Below the pieces are notes generated by a model. That model did no database searches and was not told where the DNA came from. It was given only the letters and a program-made list of their open reading frames with translations. 62,146 nucleotides of DNA from CAZRGV01 sp964599655 (GTDB lineage Bacteria; Planctomycetota; Planctomycetia; Isosphaerales; Isosphaeraceae): contig CAZRGV010000019.1 in NCBI GenBank assembly GCA_964599655.1, forward strand, positions 1 to 62,146, given 5' to 3'. Position numbers and translations under genes: made by a program. Shown here in pieces: positions 18,983 to 27,345 of the stretch. Each line of letters starts with the position of its first letter. Within the stretch, counting starts at the first letter, position 1.

Positions 18983-19525
18983 TCAAGGGGCGGAAGGCGC
19001 GACGTCGGACTCGAGAATCGCGAACAGGTCGGCGTCGTGCCATCGACCCGAGCGCCAGAGTTTTTGTCGGGCGGTTCCCTCGTGGCGATAGCCGCACTTC
19101 TCGTAGACGCGTCTCATGGCCGGGTTGATGGTGTGTCCTTCAATCCGGTGCAAGCCCAGCTGCTCGAAGGCAAAGCGGGTTCGAACGCGAACGGCGTCGG
19201 TCGCGTAGCCCTTACCCCAGGCGTCGCGCTCGCCGATGATGAGACCGCCGGTGGCGGAGCGATGCCGCCAGTGGATCGCGTGTAAGGCGATGAACCCGAT
19301 GTGCCGCTCTCGCTCGTCCAGAAGGGCCCAGTGGAAGTCGGTCTCTCGCTGGCGTTCGACCCGCTCGAAGAAGTCTTCCTCCTGCGATCGGGTGACACCC
19401 AGGTTCATCTCGACCAGGGCCGTCACCTCGGGGTCGTTGAACCACCGGAGCGCGTTGTCAAAGTGCCGCGTCCGATCGGACGGTACCAGCCGGACGCGTT
19501 CCCCCTTCAAGCCGGCGAGTTCCAA
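18983..19525 (-). CDS. GNAT-family N-acetyltransferase (RimJ/RimL-like)
   Basis: A 180-residue acyl-CoA N-acyltransferase. It starts at a TTG (19525) that has GGAGAG seven bases upstream and places the protein at LAGLKGERVRLVP, the usual N-terminus of RimJ/RimL-like proteins. Conserved pieces include LRWFNDPEVTALVE, HIGFIALHAIHWRHRSATGG, the acetyl-CoA loop IGERDAWGKGYATDAV, and FEQLGLHRIEGHTINPAMRRVYEKCGYRHEG split across the C-terminal half. It should transfer an acetyl group to a protein N-terminus or small amine; the target is unknown. Convergent with typA; next to the TIM-barrel isomerase gene on its own strand, 85 bases downstream of it. Confidence 0.9.
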   Translation of the reverse strand: MELAGLKGERVRLVPSDRTRHFDNALRWFNDPEVTALVEMNLGVTRSQEEDFFERVERQRETDFHWALLDERERHIGFIALHAIHWRHRSATGGLIIGERDAWGKGYATDAVRVRTRFAFEQLGLHRIEGHTINPAMRRVYEKCGYRHEGTARQKLWRSGRWHDADLFAILESDVAPSAP

Positions 19526-19610
19526 CGCGGTACTCTCCCCTCGTGAGTCGATGGATCGATCCCATCGAGTGCGACACAGAAGGCGGCGCCGGGGTTCGGA
19601 CTCGGAGGGC

Positions 19611-20459
19611 TCAGGACAGGCCGGCCTGCTGCCGCATGAAGGCGAGACCATCGCGGCAGAGTTCCAGCTCGTCCGCGAACAGCTTCCGCCAGACCCGAGT
19701 CGCGGCGGCGAGAGCGGGGAGGGCAAGGCCGAACGCCTCGATCGTCAGGTAGCCGTCATAGCCCGACTGCTTCAGTCCCGAGAAGACACTGTCCCAGTGG
19801 ACCTGACCGGTGCCGGGAACGCCTCGATCATTCTCGGAGATGTGAACGTGGATGGTTTCCGAGGCGCAGGAGGCGATCGCCCTGGCCTGGTCCTTCTCCT
19901 CAATGTGGGCGTGGAAGCTGTCGTACATCATTTTGACGTAGGGATGGTTAACTTCCTTGATGAATCGCGAGGTCTGGGCCGCGGTGGTCAGGAAGTAAAT
20001 CTCGAAGCGGTTGAGGTACTCGACCGCCAGTTTGATGCCGCGTGCCTGGGCCTTGTCGCCGGCCTGGCGGAGGGTCTCGACGCCGTGGCGGAACTCGTCC
20101 TCCGTGGGACCCTGCCCCGAGAAAACGCCGATCGCCGAATGGATCGGCCCACAGAGAATCTCGCAACCGAATGCCTGACCGCACTCCATCACGCGGTCGA
20201 GGTGATCGATCGCTTTGGCACGGATGGCCGGGTCAGGGGAGATGGGGTTCGTTTCGGGTGTCATGACGGTCACGGCGGTCGCGCCGAGGCCGAGCGACTT
20301 CAGGCGCTGACCCAGGCGCTCGTACGGGGCCAGGTCGCTCGTGTTGAAGATCGGGACCTCGACGGCGTCGAAACCGATGGTCTTGATCTGTTCGAGCAAG
20401 GCGTCATGCGCGTCGGTCACATGGTCGGTCCAGAGTAGCAGGTTCATACCGGTCTTCAT
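19611..20459 (-). CDS. Sugar phosphate isomerase/epimerase (TIM barrel, ketose 3-epimerase-like)
   Basis: A 282-residue xylose-isomerase-like TIM-barrel protein. ATG 20459 has GGAG eight bases upstream. The expected metal ligands of D-tagatose/psicose 3-epimerases can be picked out: Glu in KLAVEYLNRFE, Asp and His in KMMYDSFHAHIEE, and the terminal Glu in GYLTIEAFG. It likely interconverts ketoses or their phosphates; substrate unknown. It follows the membrane-protein gene by 20 bases and sits in a minus-strand run with a Gfo/Idh oxidoreductase and another TIM-barrel protein, a grouping typical of planctomycete catabolism of unusual sugars or cyclitols. Confidence 0.88.
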   Translation of the reverse strand: MKTGMNLLLWTDHVTDAHDALLEQIKTIGFDAVEVPIFNTSDLAPYERLGQRLKSLGLGATAVTVMTPETNPISPDPAIRAKAIDHLDRVMECGQAFGCEILCGPIHSAIGVFSGQGPTEDEFRHGVETLRQAGDKAQARGIKLAVEYLNRFEIYFLTTAAQTSRFIKEVNHPYVKMMYDSFHAHIEEKDQARAIASCASETIHVHISENDRGVPGTGQVHWDSVFSGLKQSGYDGYLTIEAFGLALPALAAATRVWRKLFADELELCRDGLAFMRQQAGLS

Positions 20460-20479
20460 GGAACGTCTCCACTTGCGGC

Positions 20480-21070
20480 TCATCGACCGCCGAAGTCACC
20501 TCGATAGAGTTGAAACAAAACGTAGAGCCCCGTGCACGCCCAGGCCAGACCGAGCAGGATGCCGAACCGGTCTTGCCAGGACAGGGGGCGACGCCGTCGG
20601 CGACGGGGACGGAGCCAACCTCCTGCCAGGAGAGCCGACGTGACGTAGAGGGCCATCAGCGGGGTGCCGTAAGCGTAGCAGACACCCGAGACGGTGTCGC
20701 CCATCCTCTGATCCTGGCTGACCTTTCGGTAGATGACCGGTGGCCAGAGAAGCCAGGAGGCCATCCCCTGCGAGAACCAGAGAAGCCGTCCGGCCCCCCA
20801 GCGGCGTTGCGTTCGCCGCAACTGCCAGAGGAGCAAGGGGGGGCCGACGACCGAGAGACCGCCAAGCGATGCGAGCGCGACCAGGAACACGAGCTTGTCC
20901 CAGGAGCCGTGATGCAGCCCCAATCCGCGACCGTTCGGTTCCTTCTGGAAAAGATCACGAACGTCGTCGTTGATGATCCAAAATCCGAGACCCAGGCCGG
21001 CGATCAGGGCCATCGCCATGCCAAGGCCGAAGCGACGCCCTGGGGGGTTTTCGGCGCGATTTCTCACCAC
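20480..21070 (-). CDS. Multi-pass membrane protein of unknown function
   Basis: About 196 residues with at least four hydrophobic stretches (MAMALIAGLGLGFWII, LVFLVALASLGGLSVVGPPLLLW, GTPLMALYVTSALLAGG, FGILLGLAWACTGLYVLFQLY) and a strongly basic loop RPRRRRRRPLSWQDR. I do not recognise the family. The start is uncertain: GTG at 21070 or 21067 gives a basic N-terminus before the first helix, while ATG 21019 would begin inside it; none has a clear ribosome site. It lies between the oxidoreductase (99 bases) and the isomerase (20 bases) on the same strand, so it may be a transporter-like or accessory component of that operon, which is only inference. Confidence 0.65.
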   Translation of the reverse strand: MVRNRAENPPGRRFGLGMAMALIAGLGLGFWIINDDVRDLFQKEPNGRGLGLHHGSWDKLVFLVALASLGGLSVVGPPLLLWQLRRTQRRWGAGRLLWFSQGMASWLLWPPVIYRKVSQDQRMGDTVSGVCYAYGTPLMALYVTSALLAGGWLRPRRRRRRPLSWQDRFGILLGLAWACTGLYVLFQLYRGDFGGR

Positions 21071-21168
21071 TCTACACCGATCGTGGGGACAACCCCTCCA
21101 GAGGCATCGTGGATCAACAACGAGAAGGTGGTCAGGGGCGAACAACGCTCGCCCCTGATCGGCAGGAC

Positions 21169-22317
21169 TCAGACGGGCAAGACATCCGGCCACTGCTTGA
21201 CCTCGGCCGAGTCGAGGACCGCGTCGCAGACCGCCTGGGTCACGAGCGCCTCACGGAAGGTCGGACTCGTGGACTTGCCCGAAGCCAGGTTCTCGAGGAA
21301 GTCGGCCACCTGATGCACGAAGGTATGCTCGTAGCCGATTTGCAAGCCGGGAACCCACCAGTGCTTCATGTAGGGCTGGTCGCCGTCGGTCACGTGAACC
21401 GATCTCCAACCGCGAACGATCGAGTCGTCGGCGTGGTCGAAATACTGGAGCCGGTGGAGGTCATGCAGGTCCCACTTGAGCGAGGCCTTCTCGCCGTTGA
21501 CCTCGAACGTGTAGAGCGCCTTATGACCGCGCGCGTAACGGGTCGACTCGAAGAGCCCGAGCGAGCCGTTTTCGAACCGGCAGAGGAACGCGCAGGCGTC
21601 GTCGATGCCCACCGGCTCGACCTTGCCGGTCAGATTATGCTTGCGCTCCTTGACGAAGGTTTCGGTCATGGCGCACACCGAATTGATACCGCCGTTGAGC
21701 CAGATGGCGGTGTCGATGCAATGGGCCAGCAGGTCGCCCGTGACGCCGGAGCCGGCGGCCGCGACGTCGAGCCTCCAGAGGGCCGCGCCACCCTGGGGCA
21801 GGTCGGCCGAGATCGTCCAGTCCTGCAAGAAGTTGGCCCGGTAATGAAAGACGCGGCCGAGGCGTCCCTCGTCGATCAGTCGCTTGGCCAGCGTCACGGC
21901 GGGAACACGACGGTAGTTGTACCAGACGGTGTTGGGCACGCCCGCCGCTTCCACGGCCTGGACCATCTGAAGGCCTTCCTTCATGTCCATGGAGAGCGGT
22001 TTTTCGCACAGCACCATTTTGCCGGCCTTGGCGGCGGCGATGGCGATTTCGGCGTGCGTGTTGTTCGGCGTACAGATGTCGATGGCGTCGATATCCTTGC
22101 GGTCGATGAGTTTTCGCCAGTCGGTCTCGATCGACTCGTACCCCCACTTGTCGGCGAAGGCGCGGGCGTTCTCCTCGCTTCGACCGCAGACGGCCTTGAG
22201 AACCGGCCGGTACTCGACGTCGAAGAAGTCGTTGACTCGCTTGTAGGCATTCGAATGGGTGCGGCCCATGAAGCCGTAGCCGACAATCCCGATATTCAGT
22301 GGTTTCTTTGCTGCCAT
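21169..22317 (-). CDS. Gfo/Idh/MocA-family oxidoreductase
   Basis: A 382-residue NAD(P)-dependent sugar or cyclitol dehydrogenase. The Rossmann motif GIVGYGFMGRTHSNAY is at the N-terminus, the family motif CEKPLSMD (Lys as catalytic residue, after IDICTPNNTHAEIAIAAAKAG) follows, and the active-site region GSGVTGDLLAHCIDTAIWL contains the Asp and His expected for hydride transfer. ATG 22317 gives a normal N-terminus; AGGCGG lies four bases upstream. No twin-arginine signal is present, so it is cytoplasmic, unlike many planctomycete paralogues. It heads a cluster with two TIM-barrel isomerases, supporting an oxidation/isomerisation route for a sugar or inositol. Confidence 0.93.
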   Translation of the reverse strand: MAAKKPLNIGIVGYGFMGRTHSNAYKRVNDFFDVEYRPVLKAVCGRSEENARAFADKWGYESIETDWRKLIDRKDIDAIDICTPNNTHAEIAIAAAKAGKMVLCEKPLSMDMKEGLQMVQAVEAAGVPNTVWYNYRRVPAVTLAKRLIDEGRLGRVFHYRANFLQDWTISADLPQGGAALWRLDVAAAGSGVTGDLLAHCIDTAIWLNGGINSVCAMTETFVKERKHNLTGKVEPVGIDDACAFLCRFENGSLGLFESTRYARGHKALYTFEVNGEKASLKWDLHDLHRLQYFDHADDSIVRGWRSVHVTDGDQPYMKHWWVPGLQIGYEHTFVHQVADFLENLASGKSTSPTFREALVTQAVCDAVLDSAEVKQWPDVLPV

Positions 22318-22441
22318 GGTCCGCCTGACGTTGAGATCATGGGGTAAGCCGAACGCAGCGCGACTCACCCTGGCTGATAACGACTTGCGTTCGACGAGAG
22401 GATTCCGCTGCGATCCTCCGCCCGTCCGATCCGATGCGCGT

Positions 22442-23497
22442 TCAATCCTGCCAGCCGTGTGCGTCGCGGACGGCGATCATGGCCGACAGGATGTCGTTCC
22501 ACGTCTGCGGGTTCATCCTGACGGCGTTGGGGATCATGCAGCCGTCCCAGCAGATGTGTCGGATTCTCTTGGTCAGATTGCCCTTCTCATCACGGAGCCA
22601 GAATCCGGCGTGGTGAGGAATGTCCAGCTTTCCGTTCGGGTCGGTCGCCAGGCAGTGTCGCCCTGTGTGATCGTGCGAGCCGGAGCCGAAGACGGTCGCG
22701 TCGTTCTGGGCGACATGGAAGTCGATGGTCCAGGGACGAAGCGCCGCGGTCAGAGTCTGGAGGGCCTGGTCAAGTGTCGCGGAATCGCTCCATTGGAAAT
22801 CCCTGGGCAAGATGCGGTCTTCGGGAGCGTTCTCGCCGAGCGTGTAGAGTAACGTATGGGCCATATCCGCCTGGAATCCAACCGTCTCGGGTTCATTCAC
22901 GCGTTCGAGCAGGTCGACCATCTTGCGCCAGGAGTGCATGCCTCCCCAGCAAATCTCCCCTTCGGCGGCGAGGCGCTCGCCGTGGTCTCTGGCGATGACG
23001 GCGGCTTGCTTGAACGTCTCGGCAATCTTCTTCTGATTGCCCTCCGGGTCCGAGGCCCACTCCGTCGGGCTGCACGCGGAGTCGATCCGGACCACGCCGT
23101 AGGGCCGGATTCCCAGTTCTCGCAAGGTCTTCGCGATGCGGCATCCCTTGCGGACCTGCTCGAGGAACTTCTTGCGTCCCTCTCCCTCATCCATGGCGGA
23201 ACCGCCACCCGTCGGCGGCCAGACCGGCGCGACCACCGAGCCGATCACCAGGCCGCGCGACTGAACCTTGTCCGCCAGGGTCTTGAGATCGTCGGCGGTC
23301 GAGTCGATGTCCACGTGAGGCGCGAACAAGAACAGGTCGACCCCGTCGAACTTCACGCCGTCGACCTCGGCCGACGCGGTCAGGTCGAGCATCGTTTCCA
23401 GGTCGATCGCCGGCTCCGAACCCTCACCCTTGCCGACCACTCCGGGCCATGCCGCGTTGTGCAGCTTCGGGAAATTATGAGAATGACTGCCACTCAT
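22442..23497 (-). CDS. Sugar phosphate isomerase/epimerase (xylose-isomerase-like TIM barrel)
   Basis: A 351-residue TIM-barrel protein, longer than the one at 19611 and not closely similar to it. Barrel strands and metal-site candidates include DGVKFDGVDLFLFAPHVD, AAEGEICWGGMHSW, VGFQADMAHTLLYTLG, TIDFHVAQNDATVFGSGSHD and GRHCLATDPNGKLD. It begins at ATG 23497 with AAGGCG upstream. Likely substrate is a sugar or sugar acid handled by the downstream oxidoreductase (124 bases away). The exact reaction is not readable from sequence. Similar genes are common beside Gfo/Idh genes in planctomycetes. Confidence 0.85.
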   Translation of the reverse strand: MSGSHSHNFPKLHNAAWPGVVGKGEGSEPAIDLETMLDLTASAEVDGVKFDGVDLFLFAPHVDIDSTADDLKTLADKVQSRGLVIGSVVAPVWPPTGGGSAMDEGEGRKKFLEQVRKGCRIAKTLRELGIRPYGVVRIDSACSPTEWASDPEGNQKKIAETFKQAAVIARDHGERLAAEGEICWGGMHSWRKMVDLLERVNEPETVGFQADMAHTLLYTLGENAPEDRILPRDFQWSDSATLDQALQTLTAALRPWTIDFHVAQNDATVFGSGSHDHTGRHCLATDPNGKLDIPHHAGFWLRDEKGNLTKRIRHICWDGCMIPNAVRMNPQTWNDILSAMIAVRDAHGWQD

Positions 23498-23577
23498 GGA
23501 AGCGCCTTTCTAGGCCGGTTAGGAAGGTTCTGGTACGACAGGGCGAGTCTCTCACGAAATCCAAGCGAGCGACCGAA

Positions 23578-23970
23578 TCAATTCGACGTCGGTTCCGCGG
23601 GGTCAGGGTGTGTCGCGGAATCGCCCACGTTGTTGACGTTGACCTCAGTCTGGGTCGGCTTACTGACCCCGGCCTGATCTCGGAGTCGTTTCTGGAACGA
23701 TTCGATCATTTGCTTCGCGTCGTCAAATCCCAGATTGGTCATCATCTGATAGATTCGGATCGCCTCGATCTTCTGACCTCGAGCGAGCATTTGAGCGATC
23801 CGCACCGGGATCTCTTCCTGGAACGGGAGCCCGAGGTGCTCGAGAATCAGGTCCAGCTTGCGCTCGATCCTTTTGATCTGATTGGCGAACCGTGACGAGG
23901 GGGGGCGCAGTGAGATCATGAAAAACGCGATCGCCGCGAGTATCGGTACGGCGATGAGCCATCGATCCAC
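23578..23970 (-). CDS. Membrane-anchored ribosomal L7/L12 C-terminal-domain-like protein
   Basis: A 130-residue protein starting at GTG 23970, with GGGGG six bases upstream. It has one N-terminal membrane helix (WLIAVPILAAIAFFMISL), a short coiled segment (ANQIKRIERKLDLILEHLG) and a stretch QKIEAIRIYQMMTNLGFDDAKQMIESF split over residues ~66-92 that matches the L7/L12 C-terminal fold pattern (K-x-x-A-I-K...T-x-x-G-L-x-x-A-K-x-x-V-E). It is not the ribosomal stalk protein, since it lacks the N-terminal dimerisation domain. Function unknown. It lies between the cupin gene (27 bases) and the TIM-barrel gene on the same strand. Confidence 0.75.
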   Translation of the reverse strand: MDRWLIAVPILAAIAFFMISLRPPSSRFANQIKRIERKLDLILEHLGLPFQEEIPVRIAQMLARGQKIEAIRIYQMMTNLGFDDAKQMIESFQKRLRDQAGVSKPTQTEVNVNNVGDSATHPDPAEPTSN

Positions 23971-23997
23971 AGTCGTCCCCCTTCGCTTCTCATGCCG

Positions 23998-25233
23998 CTA
24001 GCCGAGTTTGACGTGATCGCCGACGTTGGGCAGTTTGGCATGCACGTCGGGTCCGAAGTAGCGAAGGCTCACGAACGGCTCGCTTCCGGTGTTCTTGAAG
24101 GTCACGCCTTCGGCGGCTCGTTTGGCCGTGACAAAGACCTCGTCCTTCGTCGTCTCACCGTAGCGGATGTAGACCGGACAATCCACGTCGAGCTTGCCGA
24201 TAAAACCGCTGCCCTGAACCACGATCAGACCGTAGGCGCCGTCGTCCTTGATCGTGGCCGAACCGCCGGGATAGACGGTCAACTCCCGCGCGCTGAAGAG
24301 TTGCTTGCCGTCGACGAGGCCGTAGACGACCCACTTGTCGACGTAGCCTTCCTCTGGAGAGCCCGAGTGAACGATGGGCTCGAGGTAGTTATGCGCCTTG
24401 AATTCCGGATCGACGTTCTTCTCCCAGTCGAGTTGATCGACCAGGTAATCGAGATCGTGGTGATATTGTTCCGGAACGTCCTTGACCAGAAGTTCCCAGG
24501 GAACGCGGCGTCCTTCGACCATCGACTGGTACATGCCGAAGACGTCGGAGCCCCACTGCGGTTCGTAGGTCACGAGCGAGCCAGGGGCGTGCAGCACGGC
24601 GGGTGGGATCAGCCAGCCGGTGCCCGGCTTGAGGCGGTACGCCTTGGAGTAGTCGAGGATGCCGTTGTCTCCCTCGTTCCAACGTTCGAGGCAGCGGCGG
24701 ATATCGTCCTTGGTGGTCCCTGGCTCCAGGCCCATGAACGTGTATGGGAAGTTATTGCCGGTCCAGTTGAGCTGGGGCGGGAAGTAGTAGCTTTCGGGCT
24801 TGCCTTCTCGACCGAGCTTGGCCGCTTGCTCGGCCGTCTGGTGCATGTGGTGGGGAATCGGGCCGAGGTTGTCGAAGAACTTGCTGTAGACCGGCCACTT
24901 CTTGTACTTATCCCAGATGGACGGGCCGATCATCTCGGGGCCGTGGGCGTCGATGGCGTCCTTGAGGGTGAAACGATCGCCGTTGGCGACGACGTAGCTC
25001 AGCCCCTCATCCGGCGGGGCACCCTCGTTCGCGGCGGGTGTGGTCGAGGCGAACCAACGCTCGTCGATGCCGCCGCGGTGCGTGCCCAGGGCGTACAGGT
25101 CTTCGCGGGCGAGCTTCAATCGCCCGCCGGGCATGAGGAACGATCGCGGAACCCAGTTCGGTGCCAGACGCAGAATGCCTTCTCCGGCGTCGAGCGCCTT
25201 GCGGGCGAGCGCGTCGATGTTGCTGGCGGTCAT
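23998..25233 (-). CDS. Cupin-type sugar isomerase-like protein (mannose-6-phosphate isomerase-like)
   Basis: A 411-residue bicupin-like protein. ATG 25233 has GGAG ten bases upstream. The N-terminal half contains HHMHQTAEQAA, WLIPPAVLHAPGSLVTYEPQ and GTGWL, resembling the metal-binding cupin of type I mannose-6-phosphate isomerases; the C-terminal half has SARELTVYPGGSATIKDDG and GLIVVQGSGFIGKLDVD, a second cupin barrel. I infer an aldose-ketose isomerase or epimerase role, in line with the surrounding carbohydrate genes. Planctomycete homologues are usually annotated only as hypothetical or cupin proteins. It is the first gene of the run that continues to 18983, and is separated from the pilT-like gene by 290 bases with a terminator. 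Confidence 0.7.
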   Translation of the reverse strand: MTASNIDALARKALDAGEGILRLAPNWVPRSFLMPGGRLKLAREDLYALGTHRGGIDERWFASTTPAANEGAPPDEGLSYVVANGDRFTLKDAIDAHGPEMIGPSIWDKYKKWPVYSKFFDNLGPIPHHMHQTAEQAAKLGREGKPESYYFPPQLNWTGNNFPYTFMGLEPGTTKDDIRRCLERWNEGDNGILDYSKAYRLKPGTGWLIPPAVLHAPGSLVTYEPQWGSDVFGMYQSMVEGRRVPWELLVKDVPEQYHHDLDYLVDQLDWEKNVDPEFKAHNYLEPIVHSGSPEEGYVDKWVVYGLVDGKQLFSARELTVYPGGSATIKDDGAYGLIVVQGSGFIGKLDVDCPVYIRYGETTKDEVFVTAKRAAEGVTFKNTGSEPFVSLRYFGPDVHAKLPNVGDHVKLG

Positions 25234-25454
25234 CCGTCCGAATCTCCAGCCGTCGAGGCGAGAATGGATCCAAACACAATGGGAACAACAGGGGGGAACA
25301 GCCCGGCGTCGCGAGGATGGGACAAGAGGACGTCACGACCCCATTCGCGTGCCGGGCCTATCGTTGTAAATCCCGTCCTGGCTGGACGCAAGTAAAAACC
25401 GGGGGCCAATGTTCGGTTGTTCCGTAGGCCGGCCCGCGAGTCCTTGAGCCTGCC

Positions 25455-25498
25455 GACCGGCCCCGGAGCGAAGACGTCGCGTCGGTCGAGGGCCGGTC
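25455..25498 (-). terminator. Hairpin after the pilT-like gene
   Basis: GACCGGCCC (25455-25463) pairs perfectly with GGGCCGGTC (25490-25498) across a 26-base loop, 27 bases past the pilT-like stop. The remaining ~220 bases to 25233 contain the upstream region of the cupin gene and no gene. Confidence 0.5.
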
Positions 25499-25524
25499 CG
25501 CGTCGATAATCGCGACCTGTCGTC

Positions 25525-27036
25525 TCAACGGTGGCCGGCGAGCATCGAATCGAGAGACGGGATCGCGTAGGTCCCGAGCAGCATCTGGTCGAGAATCGCT
25601 GGCTCCGAGGCGTAGTCGCGGGCCGATTCCTTGGTGATCAGGTCCTTCTTGTACAGGTCGTAGAGGTACTTCTCGAAGATCCAGGATGCCGACGTGTCCT
25701 GCTGCATGCCGATTTTGATGCCGATGGTGTTGCCGCTGAGGATGCTGTCGGAGAGGGGCTTGGTGTCGTTGAACAGGGCTTCGATCGCGGGCAGGCGGCC
25801 CCCGCCGATCTTGGGCAGGAGTCGTTGGCAAAGGACGCACTTCAGGGCGTCTCGGAGCTGGAGCTTGACCAGATCGCGCTCAACGGGGTCGAAGAAGCTG
25901 ACGACGCGGTTGACCACCTCGTAGGCCGTTCCTGAGTGCAGGGTGCTGATGACCAGGTGGCCGGTCGCCGCGGCGTTGATGGCGGAGCGAATGGTATCCG
26001 GATCCCGCATCTCACCGATCACGATGACGTCGGGATCGTGCCGGAGCGCCCCGCGAACCGCTTCGTGGAACGAGCCGATGTCCTCGCCCACGTCGCGCTG
26101 GGACACGACGGCCTTCTTGCTCTTGTGGACGTACTCGACGGGCTCCTCGATGGAGAGGATGTGCAGCGACCGGTTCGCGTTGATCCAGTCGACCAGCGAG
26201 GCGACCGTCGTGGACTTGCCGCTGCCGGTCATGCCCGTGACGAGGACCAGGCCGAAGTGCAGGGCCGCCAGCTTCTCCATCGCCGGACGGGGAATATTGA
26301 GCTCTTCGAACGACGGGATGTTCTCGGGAAGGAATCGCATGGTGCAATGCGGTACGCCCGCCTTGATGAAGGCGGACACTCGTGCATAGCCCTGGCCGAC
26401 TTGATGGTAGATGAAGCTGCATTGTTGCCGGGACACGAACTCCTCGTAGTGCTTTTCCGGCGCGATCTGCTCGATCAGCTTCATGATCTGCTCGGACGAG
26501 AGCGGCTCGAAGGCCTGCACCCGTCGCAGGAGGTTGTCCACGCGAAAGACCGGGACCGCGCCGGGGTAGAGGTGGATGTCGCTGGCCTTGAACCGGGCCA
26601 TGGCCCGAAAGAGGGCCTCAGGGCTCAGCGGGTTAACCCGGTATTCCTCGCCATGGACCCGCCAGACCTCGGGCAAAGGAAAGGTGGTGGAGAGCTGGTC
26701 GCACGCCTCGTGCACCTGTTGCACCTGATCGGCCGATGGCGCGCTGCAACGCAGCACCAGAGTGTTGTCGACCACATCGACCTTGCAGGCCGTTGGACTC
26801 CGCTCGGCGAAGCCCTGGATCGATTCCTTCAGCCGCGGGTTCGGCTGCTGGAACCGCACGACGAACGAGTGGAAATCACCCTCGAATTGAGGCCTGGCCG
26901 CCTCGATCTCAATGCCGTTGGAGCGGACAACCATCCGCCTCGGGGAACCATGGATGGAACGAAGCTGCTCATCGGCGAGCTGCACGATCGACCAGAGACT
27001 GCTCTGATGTCCCAGGCCCAGCACAACGTCTTTCAT
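25525..27036 (-). CDS. pilT: PilT-like type IV pilus retraction ATPase with extra N-terminal domain
   Basis: A 503-residue protein; ATG 27036 has AAGGG seven bases upstream. Residues ~140-500 are a secretion/pilus ATPase core: ASDIHLYPGAVPVFRVDNLL, Walker A GMTGSGKSTT (268-277), the Asp box region ILSIEEPVEYVH, Walker B DPDVIVIGEMRDPDT (335-349) and His box GHLVISTLHSGTAYEVV. This is the PilT/PilU pattern that powers pilus retraction, with no PilB-type zinc tetracysteine. Residues 1-135 form an additional domain not found in standard PilT (~345-365 aa). No other pilus genes lie nearby. Whether it retracts pili, or drives the pseudopilus systems typical of planctomycetes, is unresolved. Confidence 0.88.
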   Translation of the reverse strand: MKDVVLGLGHQSSLWSIVQLADEQLRSIHGSPRRMVVRSNGIEIEAARPQFEGDFHSFVVRFQQPNPRLKESIQGFAERSPTACKVDVVDNTLVLRCSAPSADQVQQVHEACDQLSTTFPLPEVWRVHGEEYRVNPLSPEALFRAMARFKASDIHLYPGAVPVFRVDNLLRRVQAFEPLSSEQIMKLIEQIAPEKHYEEFVSRQQCSFIYHQVGQGYARVSAFIKAGVPHCTMRFLPENIPSFEELNIPRPAMEKLAALHFGLVLVTGMTGSGKSTTVASLVDWINANRSLHILSIEEPVEYVHKSKKAVVSQRDVGEDIGSFHEAVRGALRHDPDVIVIGEMRDPDTIRSAINAAATGHLVISTLHSGTAYEVVNRVVSFFDPVERDLVKLQLRDALKCVLCQRLLPKIGGGRLPAIEALFNDTKPLSDSILSGNTIGIKIGMQQDTSASWIFEKYLYDLYKKDLITKESARDYASEPAILDQMLLGTYAIPSLDSMLAGHR

Positions 27037-27345
27037 CGCGCACCCTTTCGGGACAGGGGGGATTGAGGCCTGCCCTCTCGTCACCGATGGGCTTTCCTGG
27101 CAGTGGGAAGTCGAGCGCGCAGGCATCCCAGCCCGATCCGGCGGAGAGGGCCGACCCCGTGGAGGGGTGATGCTTCACGTTCCAATAATTCCAGAAGGAA
27201 AGAGGTGACGGCTCGATCCGACGGCGAGGCCATTGAGCAACCAGTTGACCTCGATCCGATGGATCTGAACACTCATTGAAACCGCCTACTTGACTCAAGT
27301 CCACTAAAAAGTAGGCGCGTTATTCAAAAACCGTCGGACAAATCC
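27037..27345. promoter_or_regulatory. Intergenic region with inverted repeat (27284-27316)
   Basis: No gene is visible in these 309 bases. GCCTACTT (27284-27291) and AAGTAGGC (27309-27316) form a perfect 8 bp stem with a 17-base loop, 30 bases past the stop of the minus-strand glycosyltransferase gene. It may end that transcript or be an operator in the pilT-like promoter region. Confidence 0.4.

Noticed and set aside
23992..25395. 467-codon open frame on the plus strand
   Set aside because: Shadow of the cupin-type gene on the opposite strand; no domain and no ribosome site.
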